A stretch of 39,620 bases of DNA from Desulfobulbaceae bacterium. Lineage in GTDB: Bacteria; Desulfobacterota; Desulfobulbia; Desulfobulbales; Desulfobulbaceae. Positions 24,531-32,606 of this stretch are shown in pieces. The notes under the pieces were generated by a model. The model made no database searches, was not told the DNA's origin, and saw only the letters and a list, made by a program, of their open reading frames with translations. Where the stretch lies: NCBI GenBank assembly GCA_023544645.1, contig JAMJFO010000030.1, positions 1 to 39,620 of the forward strand. Reading direction: 5' to 3'. The position numbers and the translations under genes were made by a program. The stretch's first letter is position 1. Each line of letters opens with the position of its first letter.

Positions 24531-26657
24531 CTATTTCGAATCCAGCTCCCAGACCCCTGTCCAAGCTTCGATGTCCATGTCCTGCAGCTCCTGGCATTTG
24601 GCACAATATGCCCGGGCAGCGGGATCTTCGTTTTCACGGCTCTTGAAGACTTCAAACGCGCTGGTAAAATCTCCCATATAAAAAAGATCCAGACCGCGGT
24701 TGAAATCCTGATTTCTTTCCGGGATCCTGCCCCAGGAAATCGGTTCATAGACCGTTACCGGCTCTTTACGGCCAACTACTCTGAGCCTGCCGAGCTCCCG
24801 GCAATAAAAGGAATCGCCAAGCTGGTCAAATGTAGAGGAAGATATCATCGTATACGTACCATAATACTTGTTGGCTCCTTCGAGCCGGGCAGCAAGGTTG
24901 ACAGCGTCACCGAGCACGGTGTAGTCAAACCTGCTGGATGAACCCATGTTGCCGGCGATGGCTGATCCGGTATTGATGCCGATGCGCATAAACAGCTCCT
25001 TCCCGTATTTATCCAGGAAGCAGGGCCTCAGCTCATCGAGCTTTTCCTGGCATCGCAGCGCAGTTCTCACGGCCTTTTCTGCATGATTGTCCACATCCAG
25101 CGGCGCATTCCAGAAGGCAATGATCGCATCGCCTTCAAACTTATCCACCGTGCCCTCTTCCTCCAGGATGATATCGGTCATTGCCGTCAGGTATTCATTG
25201 AGGAGCCGGGTCAGTTCCTCCGGCGCCAATCCTTCAGAAATTTTTGTAAAGCCCTCAAGATCGGAAAAGAACAGGCTCAGCTCTTTTCTTTCTCCCCCAA
25301 GCTTGAGAAGTTCAGGGTTGCGGATGAGTTGATCAATGACCACCGGGCTGAGATAGTGGGTGAAGGAATGGCGGATAAATTCCTCCTGGCCGTGAACTAT
25401 AAAATACGCCCTGAACACCGAAAACGCAGTTCCGGTCACCACCGCAATCTGCACCGGAACAAAGGTATAGTTGTAGCCTGACCTGTACGCAATGACGGCG
25501 ATGCCTGCCGGGAGAAGCAGGAACATGGCGGCAGAAAAAATATGACTGCGGAACGATGGGAGGATGGAGATAAAAAAGGACGACAGAAAAGTAAGCATCA
25601 TCACCGACGAGATCATCCACCAGATGGAAAGCGGGTGGATAAAATCTTCGGACAGGAGGTTGTCAAGCATGGTGGCATTTATTTCCGGTCCTGAAATTTT
25701 TCCGATGGGTGAGGTCTTTGCGTCGTACAGGGCGCGGGCGGTGAATCCGAAAAGCACATATTTGCCCTGCAGGTCCATTTTAATTTCGTCCGGACTTACC
25801 AGTCCCTGTTCAATACTCATTTCCTGGAAAATCAGGGAGCTCGCGTGCAGATAGGGAAAAGTTGAGGAGGGACCGCGGTAGTTAAGCAGGACCATGCCCG
25901 AATCATCAACAGGAATTTTTTTTCCATCAATAGACATGGTATTTTCAGCGACAATTGTTTCCGCATCCTTATGAGCGGCAAGGTACATGGCGATTCCAAG
26001 AGAAGGCAGCGGTTCTCCGTCAAACATGACAAACGGATGAAGACGCCTGTAAATACCGTCTGGGTCGGGTTGGTGCTGGACATTACTCAACAATGCCGAA
26101 CTGCTGACTATTTCGGCTAGGGGAAATGTTGCCCGGGGATATGAAGGGATAATTGCCGGGGATGAATCGTCAACTGAAAATTTGAAGGATGGCCGGGAAA
26201 TAGCCGGGGGCCATTCTGTATTAAAGGCGTGAAGCTCCCGGGTGGCAAAAACAGATCCCAGGGCGAAATTAGCCGTTTCTTCCATAGCCCGGCGCAGATA
26301 TTGGTCATCATTAACCCCTGCCCGGGAAGGTTCGGTGAAGATGACATCAAAACCAATTGCCAGTGCTCCCCTTCTCCGGCAGTTGTTGATAACCGCGGCA
26401 TAAAATTCACGGGGCCAGGGCCAGGTTTCACCTGTAACCTCGGCCATATGATCCAGGCTTTCCTGATCAACCCGAACAAAAACTATGGAACTGGTCGATG
26501 CTGTCGGCGCGGCATGCAGATTGACGCGGAGATCAAAAGTATCCGCTTCTATTCCATCGAGAAGGCCGGAAAACCAGAGAAGCAGGGAAAAAAGTATACC
26601 TGCAACTGAATGGAGAAGTACCTCCTGCCAGGATAAACGGAAAGAACGGCCGGCCAT
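24531..26657 (-). CDS. CHASE2-domain adenylate cyclase
   Basis: A 708-residue membrane sensor-cyclase. After one N-terminal transmembrane helix (about residues 15-33) comes an extracytoplasmic CHASE2 sensor domain (about 40-330), three more membrane helices (about 345-420), and a class III nucleotide cyclase domain. Catalytic residues are complete: metal-binding Asp466 (FSDLEGF) and Asp510 (KFEGDAI), adenine-selecting Lys506 and Asp584, and the transition-state pair Asn587 and Arg591 (NLAARLE). This predicts an active, ATP-specific enzyme. I use the ATG at 26657; a TTG at 26678 is in frame. The last 80 residues look like a short TPR-type tail. It follows the M48 protease gene closely. Confidence 0.9.
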   Translation of the reverse strand: MAGRSFRLSWQEVLLHSVAGILFSLLLWFSGLLDGIEADTFDLRVNLHAAPTASTSSIVFVRVDQESLDHMAEVTGETWPWPREFYAAVINNCRRRGALAIGFDVIFTEPSRAGVNDDQYLRRAMEETANFALGSVFATRELHAFNTEWPPAISRPSFKFSVDDSSPAIIPSYPRATFPLAEIVSSSALLSNVQHQPDPDGIYRRLHPFVMFDGEPLPSLGIAMYLAAHKDAETIVAENTMSIDGKKIPVDDSGMVLLNYRGPSSTFPYLHASSLIFQEMSIEQGLVSPDEIKMDLQGKYVLFGFTARALYDAKTSPIGKISGPEINATMLDNLLSEDFIHPLSIWWMISSVMMLTFLSSFFISILPSFRSHIFSAAMFLLLPAGIAVIAYRSGYNYTFVPVQIAVVTGTAFSVFRAYFIVHGQEEFIRHSFTHYLSPVVIDQLIRNPELLKLGGERKELSLFFSDLEGFTKISEGLAPEELTRLLNEYLTAMTDIILEEEGTVDKFEGDAIIAFWNAPLDVDNHAEKAVRTALRCQEKLDELRPCFLDKYGKELFMRIGINTGSAIAGNMGSSSRFDYTVLGDAVNLAARLEGANKYYGTYTMISSSTFDQLGDSFYCRELGRLRVVGRKEPVTVYEPISWGRIPERNQDFNRGLDLFYMGDFTSAFEVFKSRENEDPAARAYCAKCQELQDMDIEAWTGVWELDSK

Positions 26658-26692
26658 CTGCTCATTTAACGTTGTCAATCATGGGGCAAGGT

Positions 26693-27619
26693 CTAGGAAA
26701 TTTTCATTGCTTCTCGAAAACGCCTGGCCCGGGCATCTGGTGTCTCAGGATCTTGTTCTGTTGTTATTCTCTTTGCCAGATAGTTGATACGGCTGCTGGG
26801 CGAGGGATGGGTTTTGGCGAAGTCGCGTCCTCCGGGCTGCAGTTTTGCATCCATGGCTTCAAGCATGGTGATCAGGGAGGTCGGGTTGTATCCGACACGG
26901 CCCATGATGATTGCCGCCGACTTGTCAGCATCCACCTCAAAGGATCTGGAATAGCCATTATTGATCATAGTTGTCGTAATATCGCTGATGGTTCCTTCAA
27001 AACTCTCGACCAGTTGAGCGACCTCGCTGTCAGTCAGTGCCTTGGTCGTTTCCATGGCCAGGATCGAACCGAATTCGGTGAAACGGCCCTTCTTGATAGC
27101 CTGTAATCCGTGCTTCAATTGTACATGGCCGACCTCATGGGCCAGGACGGCGGCAAGCTCACCCTCATCGGCACAGCAGCCCAGCATGCCCCTGGTTATG
27201 AATATGAGACCGGATGGGGTGGCAAAGGCATTGATCTCGTTGGAATCAAGCACCAGAAAATGATATCCGTTGAATGTTTCCGGCAGGTCGGAAGCCCGGG
27301 CAATGGTTTGTCCCAGAATGTTGACATAGCGCGTGACCTCCGTGTTGTCGTAGGGTTTGTATTTTTCCAGAATCAAGGCCCCTACCGTCCGGCCGATATA
27401 ATATTCCTGCTCCGGAGTAAAATCATCAAATGTCTTGATGCCGGCCTTGGCCACGTTGATTATGGAACCGGAATGGCGTGACACCTGGGACAGCGTCGAA
27501 GAAATATCAGCGGAAATACAGCCGTGGAGCATGGAGGTCAACCCATATGCCCCGGCGCCTGCCAGGCTTATTTTGCCGACATGTTGAAGAAAGTCACGCC
27601 GGGAGAATATGTACTTCAT
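26693..27619 (-). CDS. M48-family metalloprotease, predicted Tat-exported lipoprotein
   Basis: A 308-residue zinc protease of the M48 (Ste24/HtpX/BepA-like) group. Zinc ligands are His161 and His165 in HEVGH and Glu228 in FEVDAD. The N-terminus carries a twin-arginine motif SRRDFL (Arg7, Arg8), a hydrophobic stretch and the lipobox LHGC with Cys34, predicting Tat export followed by lipid attachment. M48 lipoproteins are usually Sec-exported, so the Tat motif is notable. The ATG at 27619 has its own GGAGAGGGAG site, which lies in the second copy of a 41-bp duplication. The longer open frame to 27691 runs through the duplicated DNA out of frame with the SH3 gene and is not credible. Confidence 0.88.
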   Translation of the reverse strand: MKYIFSRRDFLQHVGKISLAGAGAYGLTSMLHGCISADISSTLSQVSRHSGSIINVAKAGIKTFDDFTPEQEYYIGRTVGALILEKYKPYDNTEVTRYVNILGQTIARASDLPETFNGYHFLVLDSNEINAFATPSGLIFITRGMLGCCADEGELAAVLAHEVGHVQLKHGLQAIKKGRFTEFGSILAMETTKALTDSEVAQLVESFEGTISDITTTMINNGYSRSFEVDADKSAAIIMGRVGYNPTSLITMLEAMDAKLQPGGRDFAKTHPSPSSRINYLAKRITTEQDPETPDARARRFREAMKIS

Positions 27620-27681
27620 GCTCCCTCTCCTTCCGCAATGCGGGAGAATATGTACTTCATGCTCCCTCTCCTTCCGCAATG
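27600..27681. repeat. Perfect 41-bp tandem duplication across a gene junction
   Basis: Positions 27600-27640 and 27641-27681 are identical, with no gap. Each unit holds, on the minus strand, the end of the SH3 gene, a ribosome-binding site and the first codons of the M48 gene. The perfect identity suggests a recent event, or an assembly artefact. Confidence 0.95.
27616..27660 (-). CDS. 14-residue upstream mini-ORF created by duplication
   Basis: The first copy of the 41-bp repeat retains the ancestral M48 ATG (27660-27658), overlapping the SH3 stop as ATGA. Reading on gives MKYIFSRIAEGEGA and then TGA, and that TGA overlaps the working M48 ATG at 27619, again as ATGA. The mini-ORF has the same GGAGAGGGAG ribosome-binding site as the M48 gene. 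Whether it is translated is unknown, but its geometry suits translational relay from the SH3 gene to the protease gene. Confidence 0.35.
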   Translation of the reverse strand: MKYIFSRIAEGEGA

Positions 27682-28082
27682 AGCCCGCCATCTTTCAGGA
27701 AATTCTGCATTTCCACCTGGGAGATGACAATTTTCTCCATTTTATCGACCCAGGTGAAATCGACATTCTTGTTTTTCTTTTTGAAATCCTTTTCCACCTG
27801 TTCATTAAATCCCTTGCCGGCCAAAGCCAGTTCATCACTGGAAGCAGCACTATCGATATCTCTGCTGCCCGGTTTGAGAACGATTTTTTTCTTCGACAAG
27901 GCGGAAACATGCACCCATCCGCCATTTGGCCGGTTTAAAGGAACAACCCTGTACCAGTCATCTTTTTCCTGTTGGATAGTCACCTGGTCGGCGTAGGCAA
28001 GGCTGGTTATGGTCTTGGCAAGAAATGAAGGTTTATCGCGCAGTTGACACTTCCTGACCTGCACGCTCATGGTTGCTGCCAT
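27657..28082 (-). CDS. Bacterial SH3-domain protein
   Basis: A 141-residue protein whose first 60 residues form a bacterial SH3 (SH3b) fold: VRKCQLRDKPSFLAKTI, a turn with YADQVTI, DDWYRVV, and the closing GGWVHVSALS. The C-terminal half is charged and helical (lysine-rich around residues 98-106). SH3b domains often bind peptidoglycan, but I see no signal peptide, so it is either cytoplasmic or secreted by a non-classical route. GGGGAG precedes the ATG by nine bases; a second ATG at 28070 is possible. Its stop lies in the 41-bp duplication, and the upstream HD-GYP gene ends 19 bp before it. Confidence 0.8.
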   Translation of the reverse strand: MAATMSVQVRKCQLRDKPSFLAKTITSLAYADQVTIQQEKDDWYRVVPLNRPNGGWVHVSALSKKKIVLKPGSRDIDSAASSDELALAGKGFNEQVEKDFKKKNKNVDFTWVDKMEKIVISQVEMQNFLKDGGLIAEGEGA

Positions 28083-28101
28083 ATGATCTGTCTCCCCATG
28101 A

Positions 28102-30246
28102 TTAATAGTTTACCTGGCGGCGCAGATACCGCCGGTAGAAATCCTTGTCGTCGGGATACGTCTTGTTGAGAAATTCAATATAGTTGATGTTGTTTTCAAT
28201 GGCATTGGTGTACAGGTTCTGGTCGATCTTCCACCGTTGCTGAAAATGGGAACGAGCCGAATGGACAATACCCTCAAAATCTTCGAAAAGCCGATTTCGT
28301 ATGACCTCACGGAAAAAGGTAACGGTCTGTCTGAAGATATCGTCCAGCGATTGATACTCGGGAACTCCTCCTTCCCTTAATTCCTCAAAAAGAAGGGGCA
28401 GCCGCTCAAGATATACGCGATCGGCCATCTGCGCGATTATATCAGCTGTCCCCAGTATATATCCCATCAACCGCACTTCTTCAGAATCAAAGACCAGCTC
28501 CACGGGTGGCACGCTGAGCTTCGTGCATTGGATAATCTGAGAGCACTGCCTGACCATTTCGTCGTTTCTGCCAACGGAATTCAGATATTCCCGGACAAAA
28601 ACTATTGATCGCTCTTCGTGGAATTTAGTGTATTTCGCCCCAGTTCCCTCCTGATCGGAATGCCGCTGGATCAAACCGGTGTCGTGAAATAATGCTGCAA
28701 TCACTCCGTTTTCTATGGTCTCCGGGGAAAACGCTGTACCATTGATGAAGTTGCCGTGGACAAGCCTGACCACGGCGAGAACGACAGCCATGGTGTGGTC
28801 AAAATTATGGTATGAGGTATTGCTTGCCTGATATCCGGGGAATCTGCCGTGAAAAATTTTCTGTATGTTTTTATAGGCAAGGTCGAGAAAATCGTAATCA
28901 TATGAATTGGTTACCAGTGAGATAATATATTTCACTTCCTTGATAATGTCGTCCGGGCAGCCGCAGGCCAACTGCTGCTCCTTTACCAGGTTGGGATTTT
29001 TAAGCATGCCGGCGGATGGCGATTTGACAGAGGAGCTGGAAGGGATATCCTTATAACGATCCTGAATGGCCTCGATAACATCGGTGACCTGGAAAAACGC
29101 CTCGACAAGGTCGGGATCAAAATGTTTGCCCGATTCGTCGCGAAACAGCTCATATATTTCTTCCATGGCCCATGATTTCTTGTATACACGCTTGTTGGCC
29201 AGTGCGTCAAAGACATCGGCCAGGGCAACGACTCTTGCTGCCAGCGGTATTTCCTCGCCTTTTTTGGGCCTTTTGTTGTCATCATACAAAACAATGCACC
29301 CGGAATAGTGGCCGGGATAACCGGTTCCATCCCAACGCTCATGATGATTCAGGGCTATTTCACGGCACATGCTGTCGAGATCCGAGGTGGTTGACTCGAA
29401 CAGGTTGGCGCCGTAGATGGTGTGAAGTTTTATCAGCTCGAACTCATCATTGGTGAGCCTGCCGGGTTTTCGTAAAATCTCATCCGGAATGCCGATCTTG
29501 CCGACATCGTGGAGCATGGCGGCCGGACGCAGCAGATCACAGAACTGGCCGGCTTCAAAAGGATCGATGTTGTTGTTTTTCGCCCATTGGGTGTAAATCT
29601 CCGCGGAAATGGCGCTGACCCTCTGGACATGCGCGGCTGTTTCACCGGGGTCACGCAGTTCAGCCATGCGGATCATGCGCAGAATGAGCTCCTGGTTCCA
29701 TTTGGCCCGCTCTATCGCTGCCGCCGCGTAGCTGGCAAAACGCGAGATATACTGCTTTATCTCAGGAGAAAAATCCGTTGGATTGCCCTGATCATCCATG
29801 GAGTTGATCAACTCCATGACCCCGACCAGGTTGTTGCCGAGGGTCAGCAGCGGCAGGGCAAAAACGGACCGGGTGCGGTAGCCTGTTTTACGGTCAAAAA
29901 ATGAATTAAAGGAAAACGGCAAATCATCGGGAATATTATAGGCGTCACTGATGGTGACCTGTTTGCCGGTTGAAGCGCAGTACCCGACAATGGATGATTT
30001 GTCGATGGGTATTGTGTAGTAGCGGTAGTGGGAGGCGACAACGTCATTCTTGACGGAAAGACTGCTGGTCTGGACATAGTTGAAAGTGAGGCCGGACTGG
30101 GTGGCGAGAAAAATTGTGCCGGCATCGGCATTGGCTATTTTTCTTGCTTCCAGCAGGACATTATCGAGAATGGAATTTATATCTTTTAAGGACTGCAGAT
30201 TGTCGATGGTCTGCAGTATATTTTTTTCAACGTCATTCTCGCTCAT
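28102..30246 (-). CDS. GAF/HD-GYP protein with a second, PDE-like HD domain
   Basis: A 714-residue soluble protein. Residues about 20-180 form a GAF domain. Residues about 190-395 are an HD-GYP domain, the c-di-GMP phosphodiesterase type, with His206, His246-Asp247, Lys250 (HDVGKIGIPDE), His301-His302 and the intact GYP at 309-311. About twelve extra residues lie between GYP and IPLAARVVALADVFDAL. A Ser/Pro linker leads to a second HD domain (about 430-700) with YHNFDH (479-484), HD at 521-522 and a distal Asp602. YHNxxH followed by HD recalls cyclic-nucleotide phosphodiesterases and some uncharacterised HD phosphohydrolases. It heads the leftward sensory operon. Confidence 0.9.
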   Translation of the reverse strand: MSENDVEKNILQTIDNLQSLKDINSILDNVLLEARKIANADAGTIFLATQSGLTFNYVQTSSLSVKNDVVASHYRYYTIPIDKSSIVGYCASTGKQVTISDAYNIPDDLPFSFNSFFDRKTGYRTRSVFALPLLTLGNNLVGVMELINSMDDQGNPTDFSPEIKQYISRFASYAAAAIERAKWNQELILRMIRMAELRDPGETAAHVQRVSAISAEIYTQWAKNNNIDPFEAGQFCDLLRPAAMLHDVGKIGIPDEILRKPGRLTNDEFELIKLHTIYGANLFESTTSDLDSMCREIALNHHERWDGTGYPGHYSGCIVLYDDNKRPKKGEEIPLAARVVALADVFDALANKRVYKKSWAMEEIYELFRDESGKHFDPDLVEAFFQVTDVIEAIQDRYKDIPSSSSVKSPSAGMLKNPNLVKEQQLACGCPDDIIKEVKYIISLVTNSYDYDFLDLAYKNIQKIFHGRFPGYQASNTSYHNFDHTMAVVLAVVRLVHGNFINGTAFSPETIENGVIAALFHDTGLIQRHSDQEGTGAKYTKFHEERSIVFVREYLNSVGRNDEMVRQCSQIIQCTKLSVPPVELVFDSEEVRLMGYILGTADIIAQMADRVYLERLPLLFEELREGGVPEYQSLDDIFRQTVTFFREVIRNRLFEDFEGIVHSARSHFQQRWKIDQNLYTNAIENNINYIEFLNKTYPDDKDFYRRYLRRQVNY

Positions 30247-30323
30247 ATAATTTCCAAACTGCTCCTGATCCCGCTTTCCTGTCCACCCCGGAACAGGACA
30301 GACCTCGCTTGACTGCTCTGTTA

Positions 30324-30352
30324 ATCTAATCAGAAATAAAAAATAAACTCAA
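30324..30352 (-). promoter_or_regulatory. Predicted promoter for the HD-GYP/cyclase operon
   Basis: On the minus strand TTGAGT (30352-30347) and TTAGAT (30329-30324) are 17 bp apart, with a start near 30317, about 70 bases before the ATG at 30246. The -35 box lies only 10 bp from the inverted-repeat element at 30363-30541. Confidence 0.4.
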
Positions 30353-30362
30353 ATGGAAGTTA

Positions 30363-30541
30363 GGTCCCGGAACGAAATAACTGTGCCATTATGCATCTCG
30401 GATTCCGGCCACCTTTGGCCTGGCCTTGATCACAAAATGCTCGACGTAGCGGTGCGACGCCTGCGGTTTTGTTCAATCGGCCCGGTCAAATCTGATCCAA
30501 ATCCGAGCGGCTCTTTGTAACACTTATTTCGTTCCGGGCCC
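30363..30541. mobile_element. 179-bp MITE-like element with 18-bp terminal inverted repeats
   Basis: The ends are inverted repeats matching at 17 of 18 positions: GGTCCCGGAACGAAATAA at 30363-30380 against its complement at 30524-30541. Inside lies a second nested pair, CTCGGATT (30397-30404) with AATCCGAG (30500-30507), and a small GGCCA/TGGCC hairpin (30407-30420). It has no coding capacity. I recall similar blocks in Desulfobacterota intergenic regions. The right end touches the stop codon of the iron-sulfur flavoprotein gene. No convincing target-site duplication is seen, so it may instead be a structured RNA or repeat of another kind. Confidence 0.6.
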
Positions 30542-31117
30542 TCAGCCGTGGATCTTTTTCAGGAGCCAGGCCATATTCTGTCCCAGGACCCGCATGGTAT
30601 TCACGCCTTCATCATCATTGGCAACCTCGCCCTTATCGCGTCCAACCCCGAAATTCCAATAGCTGGAACCGACAATGATCATCTGCCCGATGGTAAAGAA
30701 ATGATTGATGGAGTCAAAAGCATGAATGGCCCCGCCCCTTCGGTGGGCCACAACAGCAGCGCCTACCTTCCGCTTGTACATGTCGCCGTTGGCGCGGGAA
30801 GTCATGCCGCAGCGATCGATAAGCGCTTTCATTTCAGTGCTCACGTCGGCGAAATATGTCGGCGAGGCCAGAATAATGCCGTCAGCCTGTTCCATTTTTT
30901 CGATGCATTCGTTTATGCAGTCGATATCAACGGCGCATCGGCGGTTTTTCCGCTCAAAACACTGGTAGCAGGCGATGCAGCCATGGGGATGTTTACCGGC
31001 CAGCTGCACCAACTCGGTTGCAATACCATGTTTTTCCAGCTCCGCAAAAACATACTTGACCAGCATGGCTGTATTGCCGTCCTTGCGGGCGCTTCCGTTA
31101 AATGCTACGACTTTCAT
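30542..31117 (-). CDS. Iron-sulfur flavoprotein of the Isf type
   Basis: A 191-residue flavodoxin-like protein of the NADPH-dependent FMN reductase superfamily. The N-terminal NGSARKDGNT loop binds FMN phosphate. Cys47, Cys50, Cys53 and Cys61 form the compact CX2CX2CX7C motif characteristic of Isf, which holds a 4Fe-4S cluster and takes electrons from ferredoxin. ASPTYFADVS is the second flavin-binding loop. I use the ATG at 31117, preceded by AAGGTGG; the upstream GTG at 31126 falls inside that site. It lies 33 bp after korC on the same strand, which supports a ferredoxin-linked redox role. The acceptor is unknown. Confidence 0.85.
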   Translation of the reverse strand: MKVVAFNGSARKDGNTAMLVKYVFAELEKHGIATELVQLAGKHPHGCIACYQCFERKNRRCAVDIDCINECIEKMEQADGIILASPTYFADVSTEMKALIDRCGMTSRANGDMYKRKVGAAVVAHRRGGAIHAFDSINHFFTIGQMIIVGSSYWNFGVGRDKGEVANDDEGVNTMRVLGQNMAWLLKKIHG

Positions 31118-31150
31118 ATTTTCCACCTTTTATCTTGTTGTTGATCTTTT

Positions 31151-31759
31151 CTACATGTCATAATCATCGCTCATCAAAGCCCGGGGCAGTGTGTCGATAT
31201 TGATCCTGCTCCCCTCTTCCACACCGCGGTACAGTGCCTTCCTGTTCATATCTTCGGTGCCGGGCGGTATCCTCGACAACAACGAGTGTTCCAGATGCTC
31301 AACAGCAACCTGCCCGGACAACACCCCCATCGCGCCCAGCGCCACCATGTTGGCGACCACGGCCTTCCCTATTTCATTCCGGGCTATTTCGGTAAAAGGG
31401 ATGGCAATGATCCTGCTGGTGGGAAACTGTTCAACCAGAGACGAATCAGCCACCAGCAGACCATTGGGCTGGAGATCGTAAAAATAGGCGTCACAGGCGG
31501 CCTGGTTCATGGCCAGGAGGAGATCGAGCTCCATGGCTTTGGGATAATCTATGGGCTGATCACTGATGACCACCTCTGCCCTGCTTTTCCCGCCCCTTGC
31601 TTCAGGCCCGTAGCTCTGCGTCTGGCAGACATATTTGCCGCCGTAAACGCCGGCTGCTTCGGCAAAGATAACGGCCGCGGTTATCAATCCCTGACCGCCG
31701 GAACCGCTGAAACGTATCTCATATCTGGAGCCGGAGGGCTGCTGTGCTTTGGCGGTCAT
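31151..31759 (-). CDS. korC: 2-oxoacid:ferredoxin oxidoreductase, gamma subunit
   Basis: Gamma subunit of the CoA-acylating oxidoreductase encoded by korDABC. The glycine-rich RFSGSGGQGLITAAVIFAEAA N-terminus and the SYGPEARGGKSRAEVVIS segment are typical. The 202-residue length fits. It overlaps korB by four bases (ATGA). With the separate alpha, beta and ferredoxin subunits it makes a four-subunit enzyme most like the 2-oxoglutarate type, although the substrate cannot be fixed from sequence alone. Confidence 0.92.
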   Translation of the reverse strand: MTAKAQQPSGSRYEIRFSGSGGQGLITAAVIFAEAAGVYGGKYVCQTQSYGPEARGGKSRAEVVISDQPIDYPKAMELDLLLAMNQAACDAYFYDLQPNGLLVADSSLVEQFPTSRIIAIPFTEIARNEIGKAVVANMVALGAMGVLSGQVAVEHLEHSLLSRIPPGTEDMNRKALYRGVEEGSRINIDTLPRALMSDDYDM

Positions 31760-32592
31760 TTCTTTTTCTCCTGCGCCTGTTTCCTGATCCTGGCATATTC
31801 TTCGGTTGAGACGGGCATTTCCCGGTCAGCAAGGACCCCGATGGTGATCTTTCCTTCCAGTTCCTCTTCAGTCATGGCGGCAGCCTTGCGGACCGTTACC
31901 GCGTTGTCCCGGTAGCTGGTGATCATCTCCACCGCATCCCCGAGCCGGTTGCGCCTGCCATACTGAACATGGCAGTTGGAAATAACCTCGACAACGGCAA
32001 ATCCCCGTTTGGTAATGGCCTTCTCCAGCAGCTTGTCCATCAGATCGGCATGGTAGACGGTTGACCGGGCCACAAAAGAAGCGCCGGCAGTGACTGCCAG
32101 CTCGGATATGGAGAAAGCGTGTTCAACATGGCCGTACACGGAAGTTGTCGACCGGGCGCCAAAGGGGGTCGTGGGAGAATACTGGCCGCCGGTCATGCCA
32201 TAGATTGAATTATTAATGATAACCGCAGTCAGGTTCAGGTTCCGCCTTGCCGCGTGGATGAAATGATTACCGCCGATGGCCGTGGCATCGCCGTCACCCA
32301 TGATCGCCATGACGGTCAGCGTGGGGTTGGCGAGCTTGATGCCGGTGGCAAAGGTCAGGGCGCGTCCATGGGTGGTGTGCAGGGTATTGAAGTCAAGGTA
32401 GGTCGGCATCCTGCCGGAACAGCCGATTCCGGAAGCCATCACCACCTCGTCCTTGCTCAGTTTCAGACTGCTGATGGCCCGCAGCAGGGAACCCATGACA
32501 ATGCCGTTGCCGCATCCCGGGCACCAGACGTGGGGAAATTTCTTGTCGTGCCGCAGATATTCCTGTCTCAACTCCCGGGCGGGAACATGCAT
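31756..32592 (-). CDS. korB: 2-oxoacid:ferredoxin oxidoreductase, beta subunit
   Basis: Thiamine diphosphate-binding subunit, 278 residues. HVWCPGCGNG carries two of the cluster-ligating cysteines near the N-terminus, and MGDGDATAIGGNHFIHAARRN is the TPP/Mg motif, with NNSIYGMTGGQYSPTTP completing it. The C-terminal NCHVQYGRRN segment agrees with the 2-oxoglutarate or other 2-oxoacid branch rather than with pyruvate oxidoreductase. It starts 14 bp after korA and overlaps korC by four bases. Confidence 0.93.
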   Translation of the reverse strand: MHVPARELRQEYLRHDKKFPHVWCPGCGNGIVMGSLLRAISSLKLSKDEVVMASGIGCSGRMPTYLDFNTLHTTHGRALTFATGIKLANPTLTVMAIMGDGDATAIGGNHFIHAARRNLNLTAVIINNSIYGMTGGQYSPTTPFGARSTTSVYGHVEHAFSISELAVTAGASFVARSTVYHADLMDKLLEKAITKRGFAVVEVISNCHVQYGRRNRLGDAVEMITSYRDNAVTVRKAAAMTEEELEGKITIGVLADREMPVSTEEYARIRKQAQEKKK

Positions 32593-32606
32593 AGTCGGTT
32601 TTCCTC

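Noticed and set aside
27620-27691. N-terminal extension of the M48 protease
   Set aside because: It reads the duplicated junction out of the SH3 frame, and would bury the Tat signal behind 24 unrelated residues.
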